From: Parerythrobacter jejuensis | GTDB taxonomy: Bacteria; Pseudomonadota; Alphaproteobacteria; Sphingomonadales; Sphingomonadaceae | Assembly (NCBI RefSeq): GCF_039536765.1 | Contig: NZ_BAAAZF010000001.1 | Span: 1,984,001 to 2,048,000, forward strand | DNA length: 64,000 nucleotides | Direction: 5' to 3' | Shown: piece after piece, positions 25,816 through 36,547 of the stretch | Layout of the letters: each line of letters opens with the position of its first letter | Position numbering within the stretch: position 1 is the stretch's first letter | Notes under the pieces: generated by a model | Seen by the model: only the letters and a program-made list of their open reading frames with translations | The model's database searches: none | Told to the model about the DNA's origin: nothing | Made by a program: the position numbers and the translations under genes

Positions 25816-27060
25816 CTACGCGGAGCGCCGACCTGCCAGCCCGAACCAGCGCTTCTTGCCCGTTTTGGCATGGCCGCCGCTGCCTGACTTCATGACCCGC
25901 TTGCGGAACAGCGTTGCGCCCGCCTTGACGAAGAGTGTGACGGCGAAGGCTTGCCACAAAAGCGCGATCGCATGCTGGGCGATGCCTTCTTGCAAGGCGG
26001 CCCGGGCCAGCATCGCGAACGGAGAGCTGAAAGGAATGATCACCGCGGCCCATTCGAAGGTGGAGCCTTGGTCGGCGATGGCAAAGCTGGCGGCGAAGAA
26101 CACCAGCAGCTGCAGCATAGTAACCGGCATCGACAAAGTCTGCACTTCGCGCACCGTGCTGGCCAGGCTGCCGATGGCAAGAAACAGAGACCCGAGCAGC
26201 AGATATGCCATCGCGAAATAGGCAATGCCCAACGCGATGAAGAGCGGCCAGCCTACGGCTGGGGCGGGGAAGCTGGCCAGGCTGAAGCCGGTCGATTGCG
26301 CAATCAATCCGCCAACTGCGCCCCACACGGCGATGCCTACGAAAGACACGCCGAGCATGGCAAACAGCTTGCCGAAGAACACGGCATCCATCGGGATCGA
26401 GGCGGCAAGGATCTCGATAATCTTGTTCGCTTTTTCCTCGACCAGGTTGGACAGGACCATGCCTGCCAGCAGCATGGTCAGCAGGAAAAGTAGCACCTGC
26501 GCTGCTTGCGCGGTGGCCAAGCGGCCGGAGCGTTCGTTGGCACCGCTCGTGACAACAGTGGTGGTCGATACTTCGGGGTACTCGCTCGGGACATTGCCCA
26601 GGGCGGTCGCCGTTATCAGGGCAACGCGCCCCTGCATTCGGCCCAGCTGGTCCTCCGGACCGGTCAGAACCGGCTCTGCCCTTGTGCCGGAAAGGATGGC
26701 GGCGATATTGGCCCGCTTCTCTGCCAGTATGGATTGCGGGTCGGCGCCAGGGTCATCCTGAAGCACTGTGAGCGGCGGCAGGCTGCTGCCCAATTGCCCG
26801 GCCAACGCCCTGTGGGCTGCAACTACAGAATCCCGTTCGGCCGGCGCCATTAAAACGGCGAGTTCCGGATTGGCGACTTCCTGCTTTACCTGGTTTCCGA
26901 TCCCGCCGGCCAATCCGCCGACCACAATCGGGAACAGCGGCCCGAGCAGGAAGAACAGAAATGCCCTGCTGAACAGGATCGCCAGGAAATCGCGACGCGC
27001 GATGACGAACGCAGCCTGGATCAGGCTCAGGCGAGAATTGGCAGATGGATCCATGCTCAT
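25816..27060 (-). CDS. ABC-2 type transporter permease (NatB-like)
   Basis: A 414-residue membrane protein. One N-terminal span (AILFSRAFLFFLLGPLFPIV) is followed by a large outside domain of about 150 residues and then five or six spans (LLFLLTMLLAGMVLSNLVEE, FAMLGVSFVGIAVWGAVGGL). This is the layout of NatB/ABC-2 permeases. GGAGG precedes the ATG at 27060, which shares one base with the stop of the upstream ATPase gene, so the two form an exporter. Substrate unknown; Na+ or drugs are typical for relatives. Confidence 0.85.
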   Translation of the reverse strand: MSMDPSANSRLSLIQAAFVIARRDFLAILFSRAFLFFLLGPLFPIVVGGLAGGIGNQVKQEVANPELAVLMAPAERDSVVAAHRALAGQLGSSLPPLTVLQDDPGADPQSILAEKRANIAAILSGTRAEPVLTGPEDQLGRMQGRVALITATALGNVPSEYPEVSTTTVVTSGANERSGRLATAQAAQVLLFLLTMLLAGMVLSNLVEEKANKIIEILAASIPMDAVFFGKLFAMLGVSFVGIAVWGAVGGLIAQSTGFSLASFPAPAVGWPLFIALGIAYFAMAYLLLGSLFLAIGSLASTVREVQTLSMPVTMLQLLVFFAASFAIADQGSTFEWAAVIIPFSSPFAMLARAALQEGIAQHAIALLWQAFAVTLFVKAGATLFRKRVMKSGSGGHAKTGKKRWFGLAGRRSA

Positions 27061-28091
27061 CACAAGCCTCCGTTTCCGGCTTCTGCCTCAAGCGCCCTGG
27101 CCGCTGCTTCCCCCGCGATATGGACGAATGCGTCGTGAAGACCGGCACGTTCGATGGAGAGCGACAGAATACCTGCCTCCCCCTCAATGAGGGCGCGCAA
27201 AAGCGGTTCGATGCCGCTTTCAGGCAGGGAGAAGTCCCAGAAATCGCCCTCATGCCTTGCATCATCGGGAAGAGCAGCCCGCCAAGCTCCCTCGGTGGCT
27301 TTGGTTTCCAGCCGCACCTGTGCCGGGATCCGGTCACGTGCCTGTTCCACGCTGCCAGCATAGGGAACTTTGCCCCCGGCAATTATGGCAACCCCTTCGC
27401 ACAGCCGTTCAGCGTGATGGATGACATGGGTGGAGAAAATCACTGTTGTGCCGTTGGCGGCGAGGTCCCGGATGAGCCCCTCCAGCTTGCCCTGATTGAT
27501 TGCGTCCAGGCCTGAAAACGGTTCATCGAGCACCACAAGCTTAGGCTGGTGGACGAGCGTTCCGAGCAGCTGCACGGTTTGCGCCATACCCTTGGACAGC
27601 TGGCGGATCTGGCGATCAATCGCATGCCCCATGCCATGGCCTTCGAGCAGTTCTTTGCCGCGCGCCTTGGCGTCAGCCAGTTTCATCCCGCGCAATGCGC
27701 CCATGAAACCGATTGCTTCAAAGGCTTTCATCGATGGATAGAGACCGCGCTCTTCCGGCAGATACCCGATCAGTCGGCTGATTTCATGCGGGCGATCATG
27801 CCCGAAGACGCGCCGCACGCCCTCGTCGGGATCGATAATCCCAAGCAGCATGCGCAAGGTCGTCGTCTTGCCCGCACCATTGGGGCCCAGAATACCGTAG
27901 ATCGCGCCTTCGGGCACGGAAATATCGACACCGTCGACGGCCAGGGTGCCGTCAAAGCGTTTGACCAGCCCTTTTGCCTCGATCGCAAGTGGACGCGTGT
28001 CGTCGTGCATCACCATGCCGGTATCGATTTCGTTCATGCCATTGCCCGAGAATACAGCTTCGCTTAGCCCATGAGGAGAGTGATCATCCAT
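27060..28091 (-). CDS. ABC transporter ATP-binding protein (NatA-like)
   Basis: A 343-residue ATPase. It shows Walker A GPNGAGKTTTLRML, the Q-loop in LIGYLPEERGLYPSM, the signature QLSKGMAQTVQLLGTLV (LSxGx), Walker B LVVLDEPFSGLD and the switch His in IFSTHVIHH. The YLPEERGLY segment and C-terminal extension are typical of the NatA/DUF4162-type exporters. It is coupled to the permease gene downstream. The start is uncertain: Met at 28091, 28037 or 28010 would all precede the domain. It is divergent from queG with a 44-nt gap. Confidence 0.92.
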   Translation of the reverse strand: MDDHSPHGLSEAVFSGNGMNEIDTGMVMHDDTRPLAIEAKGLVKRFDGTLAVDGVDISVPEGAIYGILGPNGAGKTTTLRMLLGIIDPDEGVRRVFGHDRPHEISRLIGYLPEERGLYPSMKAFEAIGFMGALRGMKLADAKARGKELLEGHGMGHAIDRQIRQLSKGMAQTVQLLGTLVHQPKLVVLDEPFSGLDAINQGKLEGLIRDLAANGTTVIFSTHVIHHAERLCEGVAIIAGGKVPYAGSVEQARDRIPAQVRLETKATEGAWRAALPDDARHEGDFWDFSLPESGIEPLLRALIEGEAGILSLSIERAGLHDAFVHIAGEAAARALEAEAGNGGL

Positions 28092-28135
28092 GCCGGCGCG
28101 TTAACTGCCGCCTGTGAACGGGAGCAACCATAAGC

Positions 28136-29188
28136 GTGGTTAACAGCGCTGCAACAGCTGATCTCAAATTGCGCCTGATTGAAGAGGCGCAGCGGCTTGG
28201 CTTTGCGCAGATCGGCTTTGCACCTGCGGCGGATGATCCCGATCGCTCCAGGCGACTGCATGATTGGATCGAGGCCGGACACCACGGATCCATGGGCTGG
28301 ATGGAAGATCGCGCGGATGTGAGACAAGGTCCGCAATCGATGTGGCCCGAAGCCAAGAGCGTGATTGCTCTGGGCATGGCTTACACACCCAGCGTGGATC
28401 CGATGGCGCTCGAGAAGCATCCGGACCGGGCGCGGATATCGGTCTATGCGCAGGGGCGCGATTACCATGATACGGTGAAAAAGGCTCTCAAGGCGCTGGC
28501 CCGGTGGCTGGTGGCCGAAGTACCCGAGGCACAGCTCAAGGTCTTTGTCGACACCGCGCCGGTGATGGAAAAACCCCTGGGCGAAGCGGCCGGGCTGGGG
28601 TGGCAGGGCAAACACACCAATCTGGTCAGCCGCGAAAACGGCAGCTGGCTTTTCCTGGGCGCGATCTATTGTACGCTACCATTCGAGCCAGATGATCCGC
28701 ACGATGATCGTTGCGGGTCATGCACGGCGTGCCAAGCGGCCTGCCCGACAGACGCCTTCCCCCAGCCTTATGTCCTCGATGCGCGGCGATGCATTTCTTA
28801 CCTGACGATTGAGCATGCCGGACCAATTCCGGAGGAATTCCGTGAGGCGATGGGCACCCGTATCTATGGTTGCGATGATTGCCTGGCGGTATGCCCGTGG
28901 AACAAGTTTGCCGATGCAGCTGCGCGGCACAAGGCGTTCCTGCCACGCGCGGAACTGATCGCACCCCGCTTGGCTGATCTGCTTGCGCTTGATGATGCAG
29001 GATTCCGTGCGCTCTTCTCGGGGTCTCCGATCAAGCGGATCGGTCGCGACCGGTTCGTGCGCAATTGCCTGATCGCGGCGGGCAATAGCGGGGATGCCAC
29101 GCTGGCCGATGCCGCCGCCGGCTTGCGGTCAGACCCAGACCCTGTCGTGGCAGAAGCGGCGGAGTGGGCCGCGATGCGTCTCGCCTAA
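28136..29188 (+). CDS. queG: Epoxyqueuosine reductase
   Basis: Last step of queuosine tRNA modification: cobalamin- and iron-sulfur-dependent reduction of epoxyqueuosine. The 350-residue protein has the N-terminal [11 protein letters not shown], the region [15 protein letters not shown], and two [4Fe-4S] binding sets, [16 protein letters not shown] and [16 protein letters not shown], joined by [22 protein letters not shown]-like C-terminal tail follows. The start is GTG at 28136. It overlaps the convergent CoA-transferase gene by 4 nt. Confidence 0.95.
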   Translation: MVNSAATADLKLRLIEEAQRLGFAQIGFAPAADDPDRSRRLHDWIEAGHHGSMGWMEDRADVRQGPQSMWPEAKSVIALGMAYTPSVDPMALEKHPDRARISVYAQGRDYHDTVKKALKALARWLVAEVPEAQLKVFVDTAPVMEKPLGEAAGLGWQGKHTNLVSRENGSWLFLGAIYCTLPFEPDDPHDDRCGSCTACQAACPTDAFPQPYVLDARRCISYLTIEHAGPIPEEFREAMGTRIYGCDDCLAVCPWNKFADAAARHKAFLPRAELIAPRLADLLALDDAGFRALFSGSPIKRIGRDRFVRNCLIAAGNSGDATLADAAAGLRSDPDPVVAEAAEWAAMRLA

Positions 29189-30345
29189 CCCTTGCCAAAC
29201 TCGTCATTGTGCTCGCCCAAAAGCGGCGCGTGGCCGAGCGGCCCTGGCTTCCATCCGCTGAAACTGTTGGGTTCCCTCATTTGGAACAGTGGCCCCTCGC
29301 TGGGGTGCTCGCCATGCTCGAAGAAGCCGGTTTCGCGCAGATGCGGATCGTCGATGACATCATTGATGTCGGTCGCTGGCATACAGGGGATATTATGCGG
29401 GCGCAGGATTTCGAGCCATTCCGCAGTTGTCTTCGCCGGGGTCAGTGCTGCCATGCGCTGATATAGCTCTTTGGTGGCGTGCAGGATGCCCATGATATCC
29501 TGGAACCGTTCTTCTCCGGCCAGATCGGGGTCCCCCAGCAAGGCCACAACCTGCGTATATTGTGGCAGTGTATACGGCACGATGCTTATCCAGCCATCCT
29601 TGGTCGGGAATGGCTGCCGATCGGGATCGACCTGCCTTGCATAGCCCGCATCATTATTGGGGGGATCGAACGTTTTGCCGTCCAGATGTTCCTTCATCAT
29701 GAAACTGGCAAAAGCTTCGAACATCGGCACTTCGACATGCTGACCTTCGCCGGTCCGCAGGCGGTGGGTCACAGCGGCCAGGGTGGCATAGGCTGCGTGG
29801 AGCCCGGCCACTTTGTCGGCGATTAGCGAAGGCAGATATCGCATGCGCGGGTCGCCATCGACCCGCGGCAATAGCGATGCAGTGCCAGTCGCAGCCTGAA
29901 TGACATCATCATAGGCCTGCAAACCGGCATAGGGGCCACCTGATCCGAAACCGACGCAATGGACATAGATGATCTTGGGGTTGAGCGCTTTGACAGCTTC
30001 GTAGCCGAAGCCGAGCCGTTCGATGGCGGCTTCGCGCACATTGTGGACGAAGATATCCGCCTCGGCCAGAAGATCGCGCATGATCGCGGCATCTGCACCG
30101 TCTTTGAGATCCAGCACCAGTGATTTCTTGCCGCGGTTCAGGGCAATGAACCCCGGGCCCATTCCCGCGGTCCGCGCTGGCTTGGCCCCGGGGCGGTAGG
30201 CATCACCGGTTGGTCCTTCGATTTTGACGACCTCGGCCCCGAAGTCAGCCAATATCTGCGTGCAATAGGGGCCGAACACGACACTGGTCAGGTCAATCAC
30301 TTTAAGCCCCTCCAGCATGGGCTTGCCATCACCGGGTGCGATCAT
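29185..30345 (-). CDS. Family III CoA-transferase (CaiB/BaiF type)
   Basis: A 386-residue cytosolic enzyme that moves CoA between carboxylic acids. Family features are [51 protein letters not shown] and [15 protein letters not shown]; the catalytic Asp is expected in the DDVIQAATG segment. It starts 12 nt after the ferredoxin reductase gene, so the two are one operon. With a P450 nearby it could activate an oxidised product as a CoA ester, but this is inference. Its substrate cannot be read from sequence. Confidence 0.9.
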   Translation of the reverse strand: MIAPGDGKPMLEGLKVIDLTSVVFGPYCTQILADFGAEVVKIEGPTGDAYRPGAKPARTAGMGPGFIALNRGKKSLVLDLKDGADAAIMRDLLAEADIFVHNVREAAIERLGFGYEAVKALNPKIIYVHCVGFGSGGPYAGLQAYDDVIQAATGTASLLPRVDGDPRMRYLPSLIADKVAGLHAAYATLAAVTHRLRTGEGQHVEVPMFEAFASFMMKEHLDGKTFDPPNNDAGYARQVDPDRQPFPTKDGWISIVPYTLPQYTQVVALLGDPDLAGEERFQDIMGILHATKELYQRMAALTPAKTTAEWLEILRPHNIPCMPATDINDVIDDPHLRETGFFEHGEHPSEGPLFQMREPNSFSGWKPGPLGHAPLLGEHNDEFGKG

Positions 30346-30357
30346 CGCGCGTGCCTC

Positions 30358-31584
30358 CTAGAGCAGTTCCTTGAGCGGGGTTTCGATATCGGCCAGTTGG
30401 TTGGCACTCGCTTCATGCCTTGCTTCGACCAGCTTACGCCCCTGGACATAATCCTTGGTGCGGTTGACGCAGTCGAGGGCGATAACCTTGCCTTCACGCA
30501 AATAGATGACCGAAAAACTGCGTTCAGCCGGATCGCCGCGCAGCACGGCCTGGTCATAATCAAGCGAAATCCCGACAGTCTGCAGGCGCAGATCATACTG
30601 GTTCGACCAGAACCATGGTGTCGCCTCGTAAGGCAATTTCTCGCCAGTGATGGCCTGGGCCACGGTATTGGCCATATCGTTGGCATTCTGCACCGATTCC
30701 AGTCGGATCACGGCGCCATCCGCAAAGACATTGGCGTGGGCGGCGCAATCGCCCAGAGCGTAGATATCATCCAGCGTCGTACGGCAATATTCATCGACAT
30801 CGACGCCGTTTGAGGCTGCTGCCCCGGCAACGATCAGGGGCCCTATGGCAGGCACAATCCCGATCCCGACAATGACCATGTCTGCAGGGATGATTTCGCC
30901 ATCGTCGAGCTTGACGCCGGTCACCCGACCATCCTTGCCTTCCAGCGACTCCACTTTCGTGTCGACCCTCAGATCGACCCCGCGGGCGCGGTGTTCAGCT
31001 TCATAGAATTCCGAAAGGGCCTCTCCGGCCACGCGCGACAGCACCCGTGGCAAAGCCTCCAGAACTGTGACATCGCACTCCATTTTCCGCAGCACTGCTG
31101 CTGCTTCAAGCCCGATATAGCCCCCGCCAATCACGACGACGCGTCTCGCTCCGCCTTGCAGTTCGGTCTTCAGATGCTCGACGTCAGACCGGTTGCGGAT
31201 GGAATGGATTCCATTGAGGTCTGCTCCGGCGCAAGACAGCCTACGCGCATCCCCGCCTGCCGCCCAGATCAGCTTGCGATAGGTGAGTTTGCTGTCGTCG
31301 GCGAAGCGGACTTCGTGGGCGACCGGATCAATGTCTGTCACGGCCTTGCCCAGCCGCAAATCGACCCCCTTGTCCTGCCAGAAAGCTTCGGGTCGGATCA
31401 GGATCCGCTGGAACGGCTTGTCTCCGGCGAGAAAATCCTTGGAAAGCGGAGGTCGTTCGTAAGGAGGATCGTTCTCGCGCGTTACCAGCGCTATTGATCC
31501 CTCGTGCCCCTTTTGCCTCAAAGCGATGGCGGCCTGTGCGCCGCCATGTCCCGCCCCAACGATGCAAATATCTACATGCTCCAT
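30358..31584 (-). CDS. Ferredoxin-NAD(P)+ reductase, rhodocoxin/putidaredoxin reductase type
   Basis: A 408-residue flavoprotein of the oxygenase-coupled reductase family. It has an FAD-binding N-terminus ([20 protein letters not shown]), [16 protein letters not shown], a NAD-binding motif ([20 protein letters not shown]) and the second FAD contact [10 protein letters not shown]; the C-terminal domain includes [16 protein letters not shown], the hallmark of this group. Such reductases pass NADH electrons to a [2Fe-2S] ferredoxin for a P450. The CYP153-like gene nearby and the P450 at 54973 are possible clients. It is followed closely by the CoA-transferase gene. Confidence 0.92.
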   Translation of the reverse strand: MEHVDICIVGAGHGGAQAAIALRQKGHEGSIALVTRENDPPYERPPLSKDFLAGDKPFQRILIRPEAFWQDKGVDLRLGKAVTDIDPVAHEVRFADDSKLTYRKLIWAAGGDARRLSCAGADLNGIHSIRNRSDVEHLKTELQGGARRVVVIGGGYIGLEAAAVLRKMECDVTVLEALPRVLSRVAGEALSEFYEAEHRARGVDLRVDTKVESLEGKDGRVTGVKLDDGEIIPADMVIVGIGIVPAIGPLIVAGAAASNGVDVDEYCRTTLDDIYALGDCAAHANVFADGAVIRLESVQNANDMANTVAQAITGEKLPYEATPWFWSNQYDLRLQTVGISLDYDQAVLRGDPAERSFSVIYLREGKVIALDCVNRTKDYVQGRKLVEARHEASANQLADIETPLKELL

Positions 31585-31662
31585 GGGGGCGGGGCATGAA
31601 GCGACTGCGTCGTTCTCGTCAAGCCCAATAGTGTGGGGCCAATAATTCGCGACTTGCGGTCG

Positions 31663-34600
31663 TTAGCGGGACAAGACGTTGCGCGCCTGACTGGCGATCT
31701 GCGCCAGCATGGCGGGCGCTACAGGGGTATGGGCCTGCGCGCGCGTAATCATGCTGCGGAACTGCCTGATCGCCGCGCGGTTCTCTTCGATCCAGCTGTC
31801 GACCACCTTGAACGGATTGTCGACCATCCCCTTGCGACGCGCCAGGCGCTGGAGAAAATCGAACCGCATCTGCTGGAAGTCGCGAGCGAGGCCTGCCACC
31901 AGCAAGCGTTCCCAAACGTCCGAAGGGTTCATCAGCGCAGCCGTACCCTGGGCCCAGGCCAGTCCCAATTCTTCGCCCAAGGCCGTGAAAGATGCAGCGA
32001 GTTTGCGCGGATCGATGCTTGCGTCGACGGCCAGTTTGGCAAGCCCAACCGCGCCATCGAGATCGAACATATGCACGACCTGGTTGGCGATTTTTTCTGG
32101 CGCGCCCGCTTCGGAAAACTCTTGCTTGAGCTTAGCGGAGATCTGGCGACTTTCATTGGCGAGCAGGTTTTCTGTGCCGGTCGAGAGGGCATCGATGCTC
32201 GGACGTAATTCGGCAACAACCGCACTGGGCGAGGTGAAGCCGGAACACACCCGCAGAACGTCTGCCATCTGGATGCGCATTGCCACTGCCATGCGGTCAA
32301 ACAGTGCCAGCCTGGTGGATTCCGGCATGGCGCTGTCGTCGAGCAATTCCCACAGCTCGCGCACATCGAAAAGGCGCTCTGCCGCTACGAAGGCAGTCGC
32401 GACGTCGGCCAGGCCGACGCTTTCTTCTTCGGCCAGTTCGAAAGGATGGATCAGCCCCAGTCGGTTGACAATGCGATTGGCCAGATCGGTCGCGATAATT
32501 TCGCGGCGCAGGCGATGGTCTTCGATCTGCGCCCCGTATCTCTTCCGCATCGGCGCGGGGAAATAATCGCTCAGATTGCGTTGCAGCGCTGGGTCTTCGG
32601 GCAGGTCACTGGCCTCGATTGCATCCTGCAGCGCCAGCTTGGTGGAGGAGAGCAGGACGGCAAGTTCCGGCCGTGTCAGGCCGATGCCGTCACCTGCGCG
32701 ACGGGTAAGGGTTTCGCTATCGGCAAGGCCTTCGGTGCGTCGATCGAGATCGCCCGCTTCCTCTAGTGTTTCGATCAGGCGCAAATGGGACGCGGTGGCA
32801 TCCGGACCACCATGTTCGGCGATCGACAGGGCAAGTGCCTGGAGCCGATTGTCCTCCAACACGATATCCGAAACCTCGTCGGTCATATCGGCAAGCAAGG
32901 TGTTGCGCTTCTTCTCGGACAGCTTGCCAGCTCGGCGGGCCGCCGCCAGCGCAATCTTGATATTGACCTCGTTGTCCGAGCAATCAACGCCCGCCGAATT
33001 GTCGATGAAGTCGGTGTTGATCCGCCCGCCAGCCAAGGCGAATTCGATCCGGCCGGCCTGCGTCACACCCAGATTGGCGCCTTCGCCGACAACCTTCACC
33101 CGCAAATCGCGCCCGTCGACGCGCATCGTATCGTTGGCGGGATCGCCGACCTGGATGTTGTTCTCGCGCTCAGCCTTCACATAGGTGCCAATGCCGCCAA
33201 ACCACAGCAGATCAGCAGGAGTTTTGATGATCGCCGAGATCAGCGCCTCGGGCTCGATATTTGCTTCGTCAATGCCCAACGCATCCCTGGCCGGCTTGGA
33301 CAGCTTGATCGATTTTGCGCTGCGCGGGAAAATTCCTCCGCCCTTGGAAATCAGCTTGGCGTTGTAGTCTTCCCAGCTTGACCGGGGCAGCTCGAACATT
33401 CGCTTGCGCTCTTTCCAGCTGGCCGCCGGATCGGGGTCGGGATCGATAAAAATGTGTCGGTGATCGAATGCTGCGACCAGCTTTATTGCCTTGGACAAGA
33501 GCATTCCGTTGCCGAACACATCGCCCGACATATCGCCGCAACCTACTACACGGACTGGCTCTTTCTGGACATCAATGCCCATCTCGAGAAAGTGCCGCTG
33601 GACCGATACCCACGCGCCCTTGGCCGTGATCCCCATCGCCTTGTGATCGTAGCCATTCGAACCACCGCTGGCGAAGGCATCGTCGAGCCAGAAATCGCGA
33701 CTTTCGGCGATCCCGTTGGCGATGTCGGAGAAGCGGGCAGTGCCCTTGTCGGCGGCGACGACGAAATAGGGGTCTTCGCCGTCACGGATCACCACATCAC
33801 GTGGATGGACGACTTTGCCCTCGACGATATTGTCGGTGATCGACAGCAGTGTCCGGATAAAGACTTCGTAGCTGGCTTGCCCCTCGGCAGCCCAGCCATC
33901 TCGATCCCGGCCTGGGTCGGGTAGTTGCTTGGGATAGAATCCGCCCTTTGCACCGCTGGGGACAATAACGGCATTCTTGACCCGCTGGGCTTTCATCAGG
34001 CCCAAAATTTCGGTGCGGAAGTCATCGCGTCGGTCTGACCAGCGCAGGCCTCCGCGGGCAACCGGACCGGCGCGCAGGTGGATACCTTCGACCCGGCGGG
34101 AATATACGAAGACTTCGCGCCATGGCACCGGCTTGGGCAGGTTAGGAATCAGGGCAGAATCGATCTTGAACGCCATTGCTTCTGCCGCTGCCGGTGCGAA
34201 CGCATTGGTCCGGAGCATCGCGTCGATGACTGACTTGTAAAGGCGCAGCAGGCGATCATCATTGATCGCGGCAACCTTGGCCAGCCCTGCGCGGATAGAA
34301 GCGCTCGCGGCCTCTTCAGCAGCGCTACGGTCTCCATCGAACCCTGGATTATGACGCGCTTCGAACAGGGCGATCAGGGCTTTGGTGACCGAGGGCGCGC
34401 GGGCAAGCGCGTCAACAACGGTGTAGATCGTGAAGCCCATCCCGGTCTGGCGGAGATACCGATACAGCGCCCGCAACAATTCCGCATCGCGTGCAGCAAG
34501 ACCTGTTCCAACGACCAGGCGATTGAACGGGTCATCCTCGGCATGGCCGTTGAGCACATCAGCAATGGCCCGCTCGATGGGCTCGGCCCGCTCCAGGATA

Positions 34601-36378
34601 GCAGCCTTTGCATTGCCTTCAGGAACCGCAAGCAGGAAATCATGGACGGTCCCGAGGGCGCCATCAGCCAGCGGCGAAGGGATTTCCGTCAGCACCCGGA
34701 AGCCGAAATTCTCAAGTGCGGGAACAGCGTCAGAGAGCGACAGGCCGCCTTCATGCTGGTAGATTTTCAGCCGGAGTGCATTTTCCGCATCGCTAGCAAG
34801 ATTATAGAGGCGTGCATCGCGCGCATCGGCTTCAGCCGCATGATCATCGTCTCCAATATGTTTGGAGAGCAGCCGGATACGGTCGATGTCGATCGCTGCT
34901 TCGCGCGCGCCATAGTCGGTGCGATAGGACGGTGGGAATGCTCCGGCAAACCGGCTGGCGAGAGCAGCAGCACGACCCGTTTCGACGATGTTGGAAAGCT
35001 CGCTCTCGACGGCTTCGTTCCAGCCGCGCAGCATGTCCTGCATGCGATCTTCGAGAGCGTCTTCATCGATGGTGCCAGACGCCTCGCGGATATCCAGAAC
35101 AAACCGTAGCATGGCCAGAGTGCCGCCTTCGACTTCCAGGCTCCAGTCGAGCAATTGAGAGCCGGTCGCGCTTTCCAGCATGGCCTGGATTCGGCGCCTG
35201 ACATCGGTCGACATCATGTCGCGGGGCAACCAGACAAAGGCGAACAAGTGGCGCGCGAGCGGGGCCTCAACCAGGGCCATACGTGGCCGCGGCCGGTCCA
35301 CCAGACTCATCATTGTCGTGGTGACGCGGCTGATGTCGTCATCGGCAAAGCCGATAATGAGATCGTGCGGCAGGGTGGTGAGCGCATGGACAAGCGCTTT
35401 GCCCGCATGCCCCCCAGGGTCGAACTCATGGGCATCCATCAGGCCGCCTAGCTGGGCGCGCAATTGGGGCACCTGCCCGGGCTTGGCTGCCAGCGCGGCG
35501 CTGGTCCAGACCCCGGCGTGAATGGAAAGCGACGCGACCTTCTTGCCTTCGAAACGCGGGATGATGAACAGATCGAGCGGAACGCGGCGATGGACATTGG
35601 AGAGCCGGTTGGCCTTGACGATCAGAGGGATCCGGCTTGCCTGTTTCCCCGACTTGTCAAACCATGCGAAGGCCCGATCATATGAGGCATCGGCCAGAAT
35701 TTGCTTGGCGCTCTTGCGGCAAATGCCGAGCAATTCGCTATGGCTCCCATTGCGATGGCGGGTCACGTGTCCAAGCTGGGTCAGCATCCCGTCATTGAGC
35801 CAGCGCAGCAGGGCTTCGCCTTCTGCATTTTCGACGGTATCGGCATCGCGGGCCATGATGTCCTGCATCGAAGGCCAGTCGGCCACTGCCGCGCGAACAT
35901 CGGCCAACGTTGCGCGCAGGGTTTGCTCCAGTTCCCGGCGCTGCTTCGCGTCGACCCGCTCGGTCTCCAGATAGATCATCGACTCGCGTGGGGCTTCGGA
36001 TTTCTTGCCGGGCAAGCCAGCCAATCGTCCGCGGTCGCTCCGCTCGACTCGCAACACAGGGTGGACGAGCCGGTCAATCGAAAGGCCGCGCGCTGCAATC
36101 GTTGCTGCGACCGAGTCGACGAGGAACGGCATATCATCGTTGATGATCGCCACGCGCAGGAAGCGCCGGCCTTCGGTTTCTGAGACCATTGAAATTGCAG
36201 CTTCGCCGGTGTCGCGTCGTTCTGCAGCGGCGTATACGAAGCGGGCTGCATCCTTGATTTCCTTGGCGGAAATCGGGTCATCACCGGGCAGCAAGGCTGC
36301 GCCCAGCTTCTTTGCCAGAGTGTTCAGGAGCTTCGGATCCGGACCCTTGCTGGCGGCTGCATCACCCTTGGTGCTCAT
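31663..36378 (-). CDS. gdhB: NAD-specific glutamate dehydrogenase, large (GDH-L) type
   Basis: A 1571-residue enzyme of the 180-kDa NAD-GDH family, which oxidises glutamate to 2-oxoglutarate and ammonia. The long N-terminal half holds ACT-like regulatory regions; the catalytic core has VFVYSRRVEGIHLRAGPVARGGLRW, the Lys-rich segment GLMKAQRVKNAVIVPSGAKGGFYPK, RVVGCGDMSGDVFGNGMLLS and the NAD region KVVGEGANLGVTQAGR. The last 500 residues are the family's C-terminal domain. The ATG at 36378 (MSTKGDAAASK) has GGAGCG upstream and is preferred over a Met 36 nt earlier. It probably serves amino-acid catabolism. Confidence 0.95.
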   Translation of the reverse strand: MSTKGDAAASKGPDPKLLNTLAKKLGAALLPGDDPISAKEIKDAARFVYAAAERRDTGEAAISMVSETEGRRFLRVAIINDDMPFLVDSVAATIAARGLSIDRLVHPVLRVERSDRGRLAGLPGKKSEAPRESMIYLETERVDAKQRRELEQTLRATLADVRAAVADWPSMQDIMARDADTVENAEGEALLRWLNDGMLTQLGHVTRHRNGSHSELLGICRKSAKQILADASYDRAFAWFDKSGKQASRIPLIVKANRLSNVHRRVPLDLFIIPRFEGKKVASLSIHAGVWTSAALAAKPGQVPQLRAQLGGLMDAHEFDPGGHAGKALVHALTTLPHDLIIGFADDDISRVTTTMMSLVDRPRPRMALVEAPLARHLFAFVWLPRDMMSTDVRRRIQAMLESATGSQLLDWSLEVEGGTLAMLRFVLDIREASGTIDEDALEDRMQDMLRGWNEAVESELSNIVETGRAAALASRFAGAFPPSYRTDYGAREAAIDIDRIRLLSKHIGDDDHAAEADARDARLYNLASDAENALRLKIYQHEGGLSLSDAVPALENFGFRVLTEIPSPLADGALGTVHDFLLAVPEGNAKAAILERAEPIERAIADVLNGHAEDDPFNRLVVGTGLAARDAELLRALYRYLRQTGMGFTIYTVVDALARAPSVTKALIALFEARHNPGFDGDRSAAEEAASASIRAGLAKVAAINDDRLLRLYKSVIDAMLRTNAFAPAAAEAMAFKIDSALIPNLPKPVPWREVFVYSRRVEGIHLRAGPVARGGLRWSDRRDDFRTEILGLMKAQRVKNAVIVPSGAKGGFYPKQLPDPGRDRDGWAAEGQASYEVFIRTLLSITDNIVEGKVVHPRDVVIRDGEDPYFVVAADKGTARFSDIANGIAESRDFWLDDAFASGGSNGYDHKAMGITAKGAWVSVQRHFLEMGIDVQKEPVRVVGCGDMSGDVFGNGMLLSKAIKLVAAFDHRHIFIDPDPDPAASWKERKRMFELPRSSWEDYNAKLISKGGGIFPRSAKSIKLSKPARDALGIDEANIEPEALISAIIKTPADLLWFGGIGTYVKAERENNIQVGDPANDTMRVDGRDLRVKVVGEGANLGVTQAGRIEFALAGGRINTDFIDNSAGVDCSDNEVNIKIALAAARRAGKLSEKKRNTLLADMTDEVSDIVLEDNRLQALALSIAEHGGPDATASHLRLIETLEEAGDLDRRTEGLADSETLTRRAGDGIGLTRPELAVLLSSTKLALQDAIEASDLPEDPALQRNLSDYFPAPMRKRYGAQIEDHRLRREIIATDLANRIVNRLGLIHPFELAEEESVGLADVATAFVAAERLFDVRELWELLDDSAMPESTRLALFDRMAVAMRIQMADVLRVCSGFTSPSAVVAELRPSIDALSTGTENLLANESRQISAKLKQEFSEAGAPEKIANQVVHMFDLDGAVGLAKLAVDASIDPRKLAASFTALGEELGLAWAQGTAALMNPSDVWERLLVAGLARDFQQMRFDFLQRLARRKGMVDNPFKVVDSWIEENRAAIRQFRSMITRAQAHTPVAPAMLAQIASQARNVLSR

Positions 36379-36547
36379 CGAAGGAGCGCTCCCTCTCAAA
36401 TTCAAACGCGCCACTGCATTACATGATTACCGTATAACGCAGTATTGTTACGCCGTTAGGCTTTTGCCCTATCCCTCGCAAGCTTTGTGGTGCGCGTTGT
36501 CTTTACGGTTTCGGACAATCTCTGACCCCATATGTCGGATTTGCGAG

